A stretch of 33,029 bases of DNA from Schoenoplectus triqueter (Eukaryota; Streptophyta; Magnoliopsida; Poales; Cyperaceae), in NCBI GenBank assembly GCA_964058805.1, contig CAXKVV010001560.1, positions 1 to 33,029 on the forward strand, read 5' to 3'. Of this stretch, positions 21,869-32,700 are shown piece after piece. The notes below the pieces were generated by a model. It saw only the letters and a program-made list of their open reading frames with translations. It was not told the origin of the DNA and ran no database searches. Numbering within the stretch: position 1 is the first letter of the stretch; each line of letters starts with the position of its first letter. A program made the position numbers and the translations under genes.

Positions 21869-22280
21869 TAATTAACTCCAAGGATCTGTTTGTAGAATTT
21901 GAATTAGTTATAGCTGTCAATACTGCATTTGTTATATATGTTAGCCACATCTTTCTCAACAAAATTATATTTGGTTTTCTAATACAACAGTATAACATGA
22001 TTAAGACATATGCAAGCTGGAGAAAGTTTTAAATCAATCAAGAGATAAATTGTTTAGGGACTTACATGTCAAAATAAAGTTGAGTAGCTCTCTTCATCGT
22101 ATATGATGAAAGCTGTATTCAAGGGAGCGGGGCCGGATTTAAGGAGTGGGAAGGTCGGTCCCTCATCTTATAAAAGTTATATATCGAAATTAAAATTTAT
22201 TATATAATTTTATTTTATAAGGTATATTGTTTTTTTCTTCCTTTTTAATTTATTAATTTCAGTATTTTAAGTGACGTAAT
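21869..22280. other. 3' flank of the SPEAR-like gene
   Basis: Contains the 3' UTR and AT-rich DNA. A GC-richer patch at about 22120-22165 (GGAGCGGGGCCGGATTTAAG) resembles an end of a decayed transposon but has no partner I can define. Confidence 0.4.
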
Positions 22281-23024
22281 CAGTGGTGTAGTCAGAATTT
22301 TGACTCAGTGAGGTCCCATAAATTTTTTAGTGATAATTTATCATCATAGAATTTAATATACAACGACAATTCATAATAAATAATTTAATTTAATATAAAA
22401 TTTAAGATAATTTAAATTAAACTTAATAATTTTTAAAATATAGTTTCAAAAAAGAGAGTAAAATATCTATATTAATATATTATTTATACAAATAAATTAA
22501 AATAGGTAGAAATTTTTTGAGCTGAATTGGGAGAAAAATAATTTAAAATAGATTTTTGAGAACATCTTCACTCTACATTTCCCCACATGACAACCCGTTA
22601 ATAAAGCCTCTTAATAGCCTGCCACATTATGTCACTAGCCTTGAACGCTTCATTGCTTCACCCGAACCGTCTAATCGCCCAACCAAGAGCGATTTTGTAC
22701 AGCTGGAAGAATTTCAGTGAGTAACAACATGGACCACTGCATATCACATAGGACGGATGAAACTTTGTCAATTTCTGTGATTTTGTACGGCTAAGATTTG
22801 ATGTTGCTGTCGTGCTACATCTGTGGTGTTGCCTTATTGGTCTGGAATAAATTGGGCGGTTATAGGATTGTTTGCATATTTGCGTTCTAAAAGATATCCT
22901 ATCATTTAGGGTTCCGGTCTTATTTTCACTGGAATCCCTATCATTTTTTTTACTGAGATCTCTGTTAAAAAAATATTTTCAGCGGGTCCCGGAACCCCAA
23001 CTCTAAGCAGTAGCTTCGCCCTTG
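22281..23024. mobile_element. Degenerate hAT-like non-autonomous element
   Basis: The left end CAGTGGTGTAGTCAG and the reversed right end CAAGGGCGAAGCTACTGC are weakly matching inverted termini of the CAGnGGCGnAGC type, both followed by GGGGTCC/GGTCCC-like motifs. The flanks GACGTAAT (22273-22280) and AACGTAAT (23025-23032) look like an 8-bp target duplication with one change. The interior has no open reading frame. Confidence 0.5.
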
Positions 23025-23420
23025 AACGTAATACTGCCCCTCCACTCTATACTAAAATCCTGAGGAGGCCCAACGTAAAATTTTCAATATTGAACTCTCA
23101 ATGTTATAAACCGAAGGAAACATATACGGTTGTGCATTTCATTTCAAAAAATAATGTAGGATGTATGGGTGCTGTAATTTTGAAACCATGCATGCATTCT
23201 GGAATTTAATTATACTTCTTTCTGTAACTAGGAGATCAAGCTGGTCTGATTCAATTATTTAAAAAACGCGCCTGAGGAAAAGGAAATACAAGGGCATATA
23301 TACAACACTATATATCAGATATTCTACTTTATTATAGAATGTACGCTTGTTGTATATATGAAACCTGGCAGCACTTTGGTAAACGTTTTTTTTTTAATTG
23401 AGAGGAAACTAATTAAGATG

Positions 23421-23751
23421 GGGTTAGATTTTATGGGAGGTTACTTTAATATCCATATTTAGTTATCAAATTTTTATTTATTTATTTTTAGTCATTAAAT
23501 TTTGATATTTATTCTAATTTGGTCACTCTCATTAGTTTTTCATTCAAAAATAATTGAAATGAAAAATAAATAAATGAAATTGTATTCATTTTATCATTAG
23601 TTTTTTAATTATTTTTTAATGAAAAAACTAATGTGAGTGATTAAATTTGGATAAACATTTAAGTTTAGTGACTAAAAACAAATAAATGAAAGTTTAGTGA
23701 TCAAATATGGATAAACATCAAAATTAAGTGATCTGTCAGAAGATTAACCCG
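23421..23751. mobile_element. Foldback MITE with 9-bp target-site duplication (Mutator-like)
   Basis: The left arm (GGGTTAGATT, later TTTAGTCATTAAATTTTGAT and ACTCTCATTAG) and right arm (reverse: GGGTTAATCTT, TTTAGTCACTAAA, ACTCACATTAG) are inverted copies over about 140 bp each. ATTAAGATG occurs at 23412-23420 and again at 23752-23760, a 9-bp duplication typical of Mutator-like elements. No coding capacity. Confidence 0.8.
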
Positions 23752-23760
23752 ATTAAGATG

Positions 23761-25606
23761 ATGTATTTATTTTGTTCCATTTCAAATTTGAAATGAATTA
23801 TTAAGTACTAGAGTGGTAATTGATAATTAAGGAAAAAGTTGTTTCATTAACATTAACAACTCTGATGGCTACGACGTCTCTTCAAAACATGCCCGCTCAC
23901 GGTTTTAATTTTGATTCATTTTCTCCGCATTATTTTTCTGCATAACCTCGTATGGCTGTACCTGTTGTTTAACTATAATTTGTAAAGTGGTGATAATTAA
24001 ATGATATTTCCCTAGTTTCTTTTTTTCATTTTAAGTTGTCATATACTCTCTAAATATGTATTGGTTAATTTTGCAAGTTTTTTATATCTTGGAATTAGAT
24101 ATATCCATCTTGTTAGTGGTCGCTTAAAAGTTACTTGAATTTTTGTTTTTTGTTTTTTTTTGTTGAAATCCTTTTTTAAATTTAAAATATGAAACTATCA
24201 GTTTAGCGCCTTTGACTGCTGATTTGTATTCACAATTAGGAGGCCTTTGCTTCAAAGTTAAGAACAAATCTCAAGTAATAAACAAATTGAAACCTAGTAT
24301 TTCATTTTTTACAAAAATAGGAAGCTCCCCCCTTCTCACATTCATATGAATCCCTCCTCAGCCCGCAATCTTATGTTCATCCTCAACACATCCAGGTTTA
24401 CCAGTCATCAGACCTTATTCTTACATTTATCATTATCCATAATTACTCTCATTTTTTAATTATAGCTCCTAAAATAAGTTACCCACATCAGGAACAATTT
24501 TGAACGATGCCAACAAAGGAAAAAGGTAACAAACAATTATATGAGATCATGCCCTGACCAATTTGTACAACCGATGCATGGCAGACCACTACCCAGTAGA
24601 AACCAGAAAGCAGAGATTTGTTTAGTCGGGTATTTCTGTGTAATCCACCTAAAATGTTAGGTTCATCCATCAATCATGTCTCAGAAGAAAAAACCATCCT
24701 GCAAGCACAAACTACCAGAAATTATTTATTGTTTCATACAATTGAATGATTGATAATGTTTGCACTTTTTATGACTGCCATAAGTGCACCAAATTTCTAT
24801 ATCCAACTAAAGAAGTGTACCATCTTGAACAATCCGATACTACATCTGGTTTCAGAATGAACAAAAGGTAATATGATAATGGAGCAAAAACATATCTGAA
24901 TCTAAAGTACTGTTAAAAACAAAAGCAAAGAGAATTATATGTTGCTTTTGCAGTATGGACTGGTATGGAAACAGTAGTGAAACAAGTAGAAGCATGATGA
25001 AAAAACTAAAAGCAGACAAAGGTTTTGTAGCGTACTGTAGGAAGAAGTGATTCATATGACAGGATTAATTATGAGCTACGCAGACTAAAAAACTCGAGTG
25101 CCATATATACAAAATCAGCTCGACTACCTTCTCTTAGGGGTTATCGTTGTGTCAACTATACAAATACTTAATTACACACATACGGGCGCTCCTATGTAAA
25201 TAAATGCTCATTTTTTCCAAAGGAATTAACTCCCAAAAACATTAACTGATACTAATCTGACAGAAAAAGGAAAACCATATCAATCTGCTATATATGTTCA
25301 TACATTTACGGCCTTGTAATATGCCATATTCAAATTAGTATTGGACCTGTTATGAAATAAAGAGGAATCAACAACTATAACCATTAACTACAATCATAAT
25401 TCAACTCTAGACATATATTCCCAGTTTTGGAGGAATAATAAAAGGTTAAACCTACAAGCCCGGAATAGACAAACTGGTAGTGTATCCTAAGTTCAGCAAT
25501 GTAAATTAAACAGACTTCAATTATTTTGTCAGCAAAATAAATTTTTAGATTTCCGTCTTTATTTCCATATGAACATTATGCCTCAGTACATAGAACGCCT
25601 ACTGTG
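23761..25606. other. AT-rich intergenic DNA
   Basis: No gene I can support. The right part may hold downstream untranslated exons of the TMEM234-like gene on the minus strand, but nothing in the sequence proves this. Short open frames at 24488-24673 and 24852-25055 show no recognisable family. Confidence 0.4.
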
Positions 25607-25614
25607 CCCCTTGG

Positions 25615-25802
25615 CAGTAGCGGAGCTTGAGAGGAAATTAAGAGAGGGCTAAAGAAATTTAATTACTTATATTAAGTAATTAGAGGGGGCCAATAATATG
25701 CTTTAAGTATAATTTCACTTAGAAAATGAATACTAAATATATTATTTTGAGATTAATAGGGGGGGCCATGGCCCAATTTGCTCTAAGGAAGCTCCGCTAC
25801 TG
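25615..25802. mobile_element. 188-bp hAT-type MITE
   Basis: Starts CAGTAGCGGAGCTT and ends with its exact complement (AAGCTCCGCTACTG). It is flanked by the identical 8-bp target duplication CCCCTTGG at 25607-25614 and 25803-25810. Eight-base duplications and CAGnnGCGGAGC ends are typical of hAT non-autonomous elements. The interior is AT-rich and non-coding. Confidence 0.92.
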
Positions 25803-25810
25803 CCCCTTGG

Positions 25811-26395
25811 CAAATACCATCCATTCTAATGCTTTGAAAATGGTACAAAATAGTGTCGGACCAAGTTTAATGCTCATGATAACCTTTATAGTTTGAAATG
25901 ATGCTAGAAGAAGGCTTAACTAGTCTTATCAAGAATATCTGATTATCTATTTAGCATAACTTTGGCAAATTGCATAATCACGCAACTGCAATCACCATTG
26001 AAGACAAAAGTTACAAATCATTGACCAGAAAAAAGGTGAACTACACAAAAAAAAAAAGAAACTGATGTTTGAGATTGAGTGGGTGTAGTTCACCTTTGGA
26101 ATAATGACTACTGGATTTCCGTCGGCTATGCCTGATAACAACTGAAAGAATCAGGACCGGTGATATGAGCTAAAATGTTCCACTAATAACAAGGATCCAG
26201 ATTTTACATAATTGAACTCATGTCTATCCATGACAATTAAGATTCTTTCCACAGACAATTGAGTTCCATAAAAGCCATAACCAGATTTTGCATAAATGAA
26301 CCAGAACATAAATAGGAAAGAACTGAACCAGTAGCAACTAGCAACAGAGTACAAGTGCATAAATGCTAAAGATAAACAAAGAAGAAGCTCCAACC
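25811..26395. other. Downstream flank of the TMEM234-like gene, with a hairpin
   Basis: Probable 3' untranslated or flanking sequence of the minus-strand gene ending at 26396. It contains a perfect 15-bp inverted repeat at 26032-26046 and 26083-26097 (AAAGGTGAACTACAC and its complement) with a 36-base loop that includes an A-run. Confidence 0.5.
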
Positions 26396-26752
26396 TCAAG
26401 TGACGCAGATCCAGACGCCCAGGATGATAATGGCCGTACCAACGAATGTGGGTCCCACCCGCATCTCCTCGCCCAGCAGAAGAGCGGTCACAGCCGTGGC
26501 GGCGAAGGTCGTGGCATTAGTCACAGGCACGGCCAGAGAGATCGGCGCTCCGCCAAGGAGGTAGAAGAATAAGGCCGATGCGGAGATGTTTATCAGAAAG
26601 GGCACGGCGTACTGCCACGTCAGCACTGGCCCGAGCCAGCCACGCCGCGACGAGGCCGAGCTGCTGATGGCGGCGCCACGGCGCATGAACGCATTGGTGG
26701 CGCCCCATATAAGGCCCACTCCGATCATTTTCGTCACGTCATCACCTGCCAT
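26396..26752 (-). CDS. TMEM234-like small membrane protein
   Basis: 118 residues in one exon, ATG at 26752 and TGA at 26398-26396. Four hydrophobic segments are visible at about 9-26, 48-67, 70-94 and 101-117. Diagnostic stretches are GLIWGATNAFMRRGA (13-27), QYAVPFLINISASALFF (47-63), PISLAVPVTNATTFAATAV (70-88) and LLGEE, which match the conserved core of the TMEM234 (UPF0546) family. The family resembles half of a drug/metabolite transporter, and its biochemical role is not settled in plants. Length is near the family norm; the loop at 28-40 is shorter than in the Arabidopsis relative as I recall it. The coding region is clearly GC-richer than its surroundings. I see no frame break. Confidence 0.9.
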   Translation of the reverse strand: MAGDDVTKMIGVGLIWGATNAFMRRGAAISSSASSRRGWLGPVLTWQYAVPFLINISASALFFYLLGGAPISLAVPVTNATTFAATAVTALLLGEEMRVGPTFVGTAIIILGVWICVT

Positions 26753-27162
26753 TGGATAATTGGGATTGGATCGGGAAAAGTTCAGCTCCTCGTTAAGTAA
26801 TCGGTATCCTATTGAGCGCTGTGCGATTTTTGTACAGAGCTCTCACTATGAAATTGTGTGATTTTTTTATTATAAACTATTCAATTATTTATTAATATTT
26901 TTATTTAATAATAATAAATAATTTTATGTATCAAAAATTGTATTTATATTTCTTCATAACCGTTTACATTAAAACAAACCGTTCATATTTCCTTAGGAGA
27001 TCTCCGTACCAAAGAAGCCCCGTAGAGACTATTCAACCCTCATTAAGCTATGTTTGAATGCGGACCTCCATGTATGAAGAAATTAATACAAACTAGAATT
27101 TATTACTCTACGGTTCATATTTTTGAGAAAATTCATATAATTTTTATTGTAAATTTTCAAAT
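26753..27162. other. Upstream region of the TMEM234-like gene
   Basis: Minus-strand 5' flank, moving quickly from GC-rich exon to AT-rich DNA. No gene or clear promoter motif identified. Confidence 0.4.
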
Positions 27163-27869
27163 ATGTCACATATCATTTTCTCTACCATTTTTAAATTTGT
27201 TCATCTTCTTAAATTCAATGGTTCATATAAAATAGTTTATCTCTCCTCATTTAAAATAATATGTGTAATATACTTAAGGTGAAATTTATCTCTTAAAATG
27301 ATTTAATTTTTTATATAATCATTTATAGATTATTATGTATTTAATTATATTATTTATCATTACTACTTTGTATTTAAAAATATTATATCTAAAATTTCTT
27401 TAACGTAAAAATTAATAAATATATTTAAAAATTTATATTATTAATTAATTATTTAAGGATTATATCATCAGCATAAAGTCAGAATTATAGCCCTAGTAAT
27501 ACATAAATAGAATTAAACTTTCAAGCTTTTGAAATATGTCACATTATCACTTTTCTCTGGCATTGAGTGTATATAACATAGTTTCTCTTCTCATTTAAAA
27601 TAATATGTGTAATATATTTAAAGTAAAACATAACTCTTAAAATGATTCAATTTTTTTATATAATAATTTATAGATTATTATGTATTTAATTATATTATTT
27701 GTTATTATAATTATTATTTTTATAATTATCATTATTACTTAGCATTTAGAAACATTGTGTCTAATTTTTTTTAATGTGAAAATTTATTTAATATATTTAA
27801 ATTATTATATTATTAATTATTTATTTGAAGACTATCTTGTCGAGGCGAAACTCACAGTTACAGCTCTAG

Positions 27870-27872
<3 letters not shown>
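27163..27872. repeat. Diverged tandem duplication, period about 373 bp
   Basis: Copy 1 (about 27163-27503) and copy 2 (about 27536-27872) share ATGTCACAT, CTCATTTAAAATAATATGTG, TATAGATTATTATGTATTTA and an end TTAYAGCYCTAGTA in the same order, with many substitutions and small indels. Extremely AT-rich and non-coding. Confidence 0.75.
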
Positions 27873-27873
<1 letters not shown>

Positions 27874-27929
<56 letters not shown>

Positions 27930-27930
27930 G
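27874..27930. repeat. Compound (TA)n(GA)n microsatellite
   Basis: About 15 TA units run directly into about 13 GA units, ending in GGGG. It abuts the end of the second tandem-duplication copy. Confidence 0.95.
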
Positions 27931-28353
27931 GGCTATGGTGCTTTGCGAAGTATTACTTTTCTTTCAAAAGCTTAAAATTAGTTATTTACCCATTAAATAT
28001 TACTTTTCTTTTAATCTTCCCATTAGTCATATTAAATATATTACGGTGATTACCAAAATTCCAAATTTAACTTTGTATTATGTGAGCTAGTAAATAACTG
28101 TTGCTGGGCCCTATAGACGGTAATGGGTTAAAGTAGTTTGCTGTGTAACCTGAGTCATCATTGAATCATTGAACACTTTGCAGAAGGTTTGCTCAACCCC
28201 AAAGAGGCCATGAGAGTTTATTCCATAAGGATGTATACAAGTATATACTAAATCCAAAGCATGATTTTGGGCAATAAAATAAATTTTCACATCATCTTTG
28301 TTAATAAGTATTTCTTGAACTATCATTAATATGACATTACCTTATTTTGACAG

Positions 28354-28897
28354 CTGCCACAAGGCCGGTGAATAACAAAACAAACACCGCACACGAACCC
28401 TCCAATCCCAATCCCTTTCCCCCCTCCTACCCTGATAGTAGACATACGACCATTACCAAGACCAAGACCAAGACCAGTACCATGATGAGCATCTAGACAT
28501 CCTTGGGGATGATGAACCAGGGACCTCTAACCCCCTTCGCTCTTCCCATCATGCAAGTTCAGATATTGGATTGGACATCAATGTCCCAAATCATCATGCT
28601 CAATCTGATGATGATATTGAGCTGTTCGATGACGCATCAGCTGATCATGATGGGCTGAGTGCAGCCGAAGCACTTCGGGCCCAGGTGACTTGTTCTGGGA
28701 CAGGCGATGCACAGTTCGATCTGGGGGGTCAAGGACAGGTGACATCCAGTTCAGGTGGGGAGAGTAGTAGCAGTGACAGTAGCAGTGGCAGTGGAAGCAG
28801 AAGTGCAAATAGCAGTGGTAGCGGCAGCGAAGGGAGTGCTCCTGATGGTGGTGGTGCAGATTCTGCAAGTTCCACTGGTGATATTGATATCGATTGA
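28354..28897 (+). pseudogene. 3' part of an ELL-associated-factor-like gene, frameshifted
   Basis: After a good acceptor (TTATTTTGACAG, ending 28353), one frame reads ATRPVNNKTNT and onward (from 28356) to a stop at 28494. A second frame, open from 28442, reads through DEHLDILGDDEPGTS, DIGLDINVPNHHAQSDDD, LSAAEALRAQV and a long Ser/Gly/Asp-rich tail to TGA at 28895-28897. The composition and the SAAEALRAQV segment recall the C-terminal half of plant EAF (RNA polymerase II elongation-factor partner) proteins. The conserved N-terminal EAF domain is absent upstream, where only AT-rich repeats occur, and the frame must change between 28442 and 28493, in an (ACCAAG)n-like tract. It therefore looks like a truncated pseudogene. 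The alternative is a real last exon whose upstream exons are missing. The family call is from memory and moderate. Confidence 0.5.
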
Positions 28898-29434
28898 CAT
28901 TTGAACTGAAGGCATAAGTTCTCACTGCCTTCCAAAGTTAGTTTATTACTGTTTAACTACCTCTATTGATGATTGGATGGCAAATGCGTCATTCCTGTTA
29001 AAGCTACGATTTGTGAGGTGAGGTCTACAGAACATTTGAGTCTGGAGCCTTTCTGTAAAATTTTGGCGGGTCGTAATAACATGGAAGTAGTAGGGGAAAA
29101 TGTGATATGCGATTTGGATTAGCAGTTGGATGATGGATCAAATATATTTGGGATTTTCATACCTGAGATGGAGTCATTGCCATACCCCTCGACTGTTGCA
29201 CTGAAATGTGCAAAATGTTCGATGTGAATCTGATGGCTCAACATTCCTCCGACTGTTGCACTCTGATGAAGCACCATGCCCAATAAAGTTGGTTTATTAT
29301 TTTTTTAATGTTGTTTAGATTTAATCAATTTAACATATTATTCTGCCCCTATTGAGAAATTGACATTGTTTGGTGGCTGTAAATTAGTGTTCTGGTGATT
29401 ATATGTGATTAGCATGTTAAATAAGTGAATTAAC
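28898..29434. other. Downstream flank of the broken gene, up to the copia LTR
   Basis: Looks like a former 3' UTR, with T-rich and ACTGTTGCACT-type repeats near 29190 and 29250. No gene seen. It ends at the LTR start. Confidence 0.4.
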
Positions 29435-29682
29435 TGTTGAAAAGGAAGATTAAGGGACTAATAGCCTCGGTTAGGGATAACTCATCACAGGCTATTATTA
29501 AAAAAAGGAGCCAAGTTTTCTTTTTAAATAAAAATAAAAATAGGCTTCAACTTTTTCTTACTTTAGAATGTATCCGTTTTCTTTACCGTTTGATCCCAAG
29601 GGATATAAAAAGCAACTCTGTAATACAATGATAACAACAGACATAATACAGTTTTTTAATCTTAGCTTTATAAAATTCTTCA
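29435..29682 (+). repeat. 5' LTR of the copia element
   Basis: 248 bp, beginning TGTTGA and ending TTCTTCA (TG...CA), immediately followed by the primer-binding site. A TATA-like GGGATATAAAAAG near 29600 fits the LTR promoter. The matching 3' LTR is outside the window, so borders rest on structure alone. Confidence 0.85.
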
Positions 29683-29694
29683 TGGTATCAGAGC
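29683..29694 (+). other. Primer-binding site for initiator tRNA-Met
   Basis: TGGTATCAGAGC directly after the LTR is the standard copia minus-strand primer site, complementary to the 3' end of initiator tRNA-Met. Confidence 0.95.
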
Positions 29695-29760
29695 AGGGCT
29701 CAAAAGCCTAAACAAATCCAAAACCAGTAAACACTGGCAAAAACCAGATTCTAAGAGCCA

Positions 29761-32700
29761 ATGGCCGAGGATCAATCGAGAATCACCACCACCATAAGTC
29801 AAATAGACTCAAATACATCTATCAAGCTCACAACTATGCTTTTCAATGGCAAAAATTATCTGCCTTGGGCCAGAGCTGTTACCATATCGCTTAAAGGAAA
29901 AGGCAAGTTTGGCCATGTCGATGGATCAAAGAAAAAACCAGAAAAAGATCCAGAAAAAGAGGAATGGGAGATGCATGACAATCTGATAATGTCATGGCTA
30001 CTGAACTCAATGGAGCCGAGCCAGTGTGAAATCTTTGTTTATTGTGATTCATCTCATGAAATATGGATGAAAATGAAAAAAATGTTTGCCAGAACCAACA
30101 ATTTCGCTCATATTTTTCAATTAAAGCAAGATATTACTTAGATCAAGCAGGGCAGCAAAAGCATCACCAAGTTCTACGGGGCCATAAAAGCAAAATGGGA
30201 TGAACTAGACATCCATGTACCAGATTCCACTGACCTTGAAAAAATTCGAGAAAGAAAAGAGCAAGATCGAATTTTTCAACTATTAGCTAACCTGGATCCG
30301 AGTTTCGAGTTGGTAAGAACACAGATTTTGCTGAATCCCACACTGCCATCATTAGACAGTGTGATTGCAACCCTAGAACAAGAAGAATCTCGCCGCAAAG
30401 CCATGAATTCCGAGAATCAACCATCCAAGGCTGAGAATCAAGCCTTCCTTTCAAAAGGCAAGCCTTACTCAAACCCTAACCTTCGAGTCAGCGTGAAGGC
30501 GAAAGGGGGAGATGGTGATTTTTGCGATAACTGCAAAAAGGAGGGCCATACTAAGGATCGTTGTTGGTTCCTTCACCCCCATCTCCGACCAAGTAATAGA
30601 GGCGGAGGAGACAGGAAAGGCGGCGGCGGAAACCAACAAGAGAGAAAAAAATGCTTTCTCGGGGCAAGAGGAGAGACAGACTCGAGCGACGTGGAGAAGG
30701 GATCCAATCATCTCATCAAAGGCGCAACCGCTAATACGGTGGGATCATCTGTGGATAACTCCGCGCAAGTTGCTCAATTGCTGACCCAACTAACGAACTT
30801 GCTACAGCCAGCATCATCCGCTGGAGGTTTGGGTCCAAACTTTAACCAAAAAATTTGCAGCCATACCCAAAAAAGGCATGTTATTACCTCTGGTTTAGTA
30901 AAAACCTTGAATTTAAGCCAATAAAAATTACAAAATTGCAATCAGGTCCAATCTCATACCCAAAAATCTCATTATGAAAAATCCAATTATTGGATAGTAG
31001 ATTCTGGTGCCACCGATCATATGACACATGATCAAAATAAATTATAAAGTTGTAGTGTCCTCCCCAAACATTCACACGTTGTAGTCACAAATGGCAATAA
31101 AGTTTCCATTCACGGTGTTGGTACTACAAACTTATTGGGTCATGATTTATCGAATGTATTGTATTTACCTAATTTTAGTTCAAATCTTTTGTCCGTTAGC
31201 AAGGTTACGAGGGAATTAAATTGTAAGATTATTTTCTCACCAACAAATGTGATATTTCAGGACCAAATAACTGGGCAGAAGATTGGTGAGGGACAATTAG
31301 TTGATGGTCTCTATGTTCTAGATGATATTGGAAAGACATGTCTTAGTGTTGTTCAATCCACACATATTGGAAATTTATTGCATAAAAGACTTGGCCATCC
31401 GTCAGATAGGATTTTGAACAAGTTATTTTGTTGTAATATTGATACTAGTAATTGTGATGTCTGTAAACTTTCTAAACAAACGAGATTACCGTTCCCTTTA
31501 TCTTCAAATAGATCAGAAAATCATTTTGATTTAATTCATTCTGATGTGTGGGGTCCTGCACCAATTGAGTCTTATAATGGTTTTAAATACTATGTCACTT
31601 TTATTGATGATCATTCGCGAACCACCTGGGTTTATCTATTGAAATCCAAACATGAAGTTTTTTTTCGTTTTCAAGAATTTTTTAATCTTGTTGGAAATTA
31701 ATTTGGTGCCAAAATCAAATTTTTTAGATCCGACAATGGCACCGAATATGTCAATAAAAAATTTTCTGATTTTTTTAAAGAAAAAAGAATTATACACCAA
31801 ACAACTTGTGTCAATACCCCGCAACAAAACGGTGTCTCGGAAAGAAAAAATCGATATCTTTTAGAAGTTACAAGGTCACTTCTCTTCCAAAATAATGTTC
31901 CTAAATCCTATTGGTCGGATGCCGTCTTAACTGCAATCTATCTAATAAATAGACTTCCAAGCGCAAAATTAAACTTTAAGAGTCCCTTAGAAATTTTGAT
32001 GGGTAGAGAGATCAATCTCGGAAATCTTAGAGTATTTGGATGCACATGTTTTATATATACTCATAGACCAAGCAAATTAGATGCAGGTTCTATTAAAGCC
32101 ATATTTTTAGGATATTCCTCCGAGAAAAAGGGATATAAATGTTATGATACGAAAAATCATAAACTTTATATCTCTCGAGATGTTGTATTTGTAGAAAATG
32201 AACCATTTTATTCTAATAGCTCTTTTACTAATGATTCTAATGCTAAAGAAGACCAAGCTAATATACCACTTCCTAGTCCTTTTTTCTTTCCTCAAGAAAT
32301 AAATAAAAGACAGGTTGAGGAGACAAGAGAAGAAGAAAGTATAGAAGAAGTGGAAAATCCTTTAGGGGGAGGAGATGTACCCGAAGAGGAAACACTGGAA
32401 GAAGAAGCAAGCGTAAGAAGATCAACACGACAAACAAGACGACTCGAGAGATTGAGGGATTTTGTATCCCATCAGGTAAAATATCCTATTCAAAGTTTTT
32501 TATCTTATGAAAGAATTACAAATCAACATAGAGCTTTTATAGGTAACATCGAAAAACAGATCGAACCAACCAAATTCGAAGAAGCCCAAAATAATCCAAT
32601 TTGGTCCAAGGCTATGAGCGAAGAACTTAGGGCATTAGAAAAAAATGAAACTTGGGATGTGGTACCACTACCCCAAGGGAAAAAAACTGTAGGTTGTAAA

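Noticed and set aside
28111..28326. 71-codon minus-strand frame with some coding flavour
   Set aside because: No family recognised, and no supporting exon or conserved motif nearby. It could be a gene fragment, but I cannot support it.
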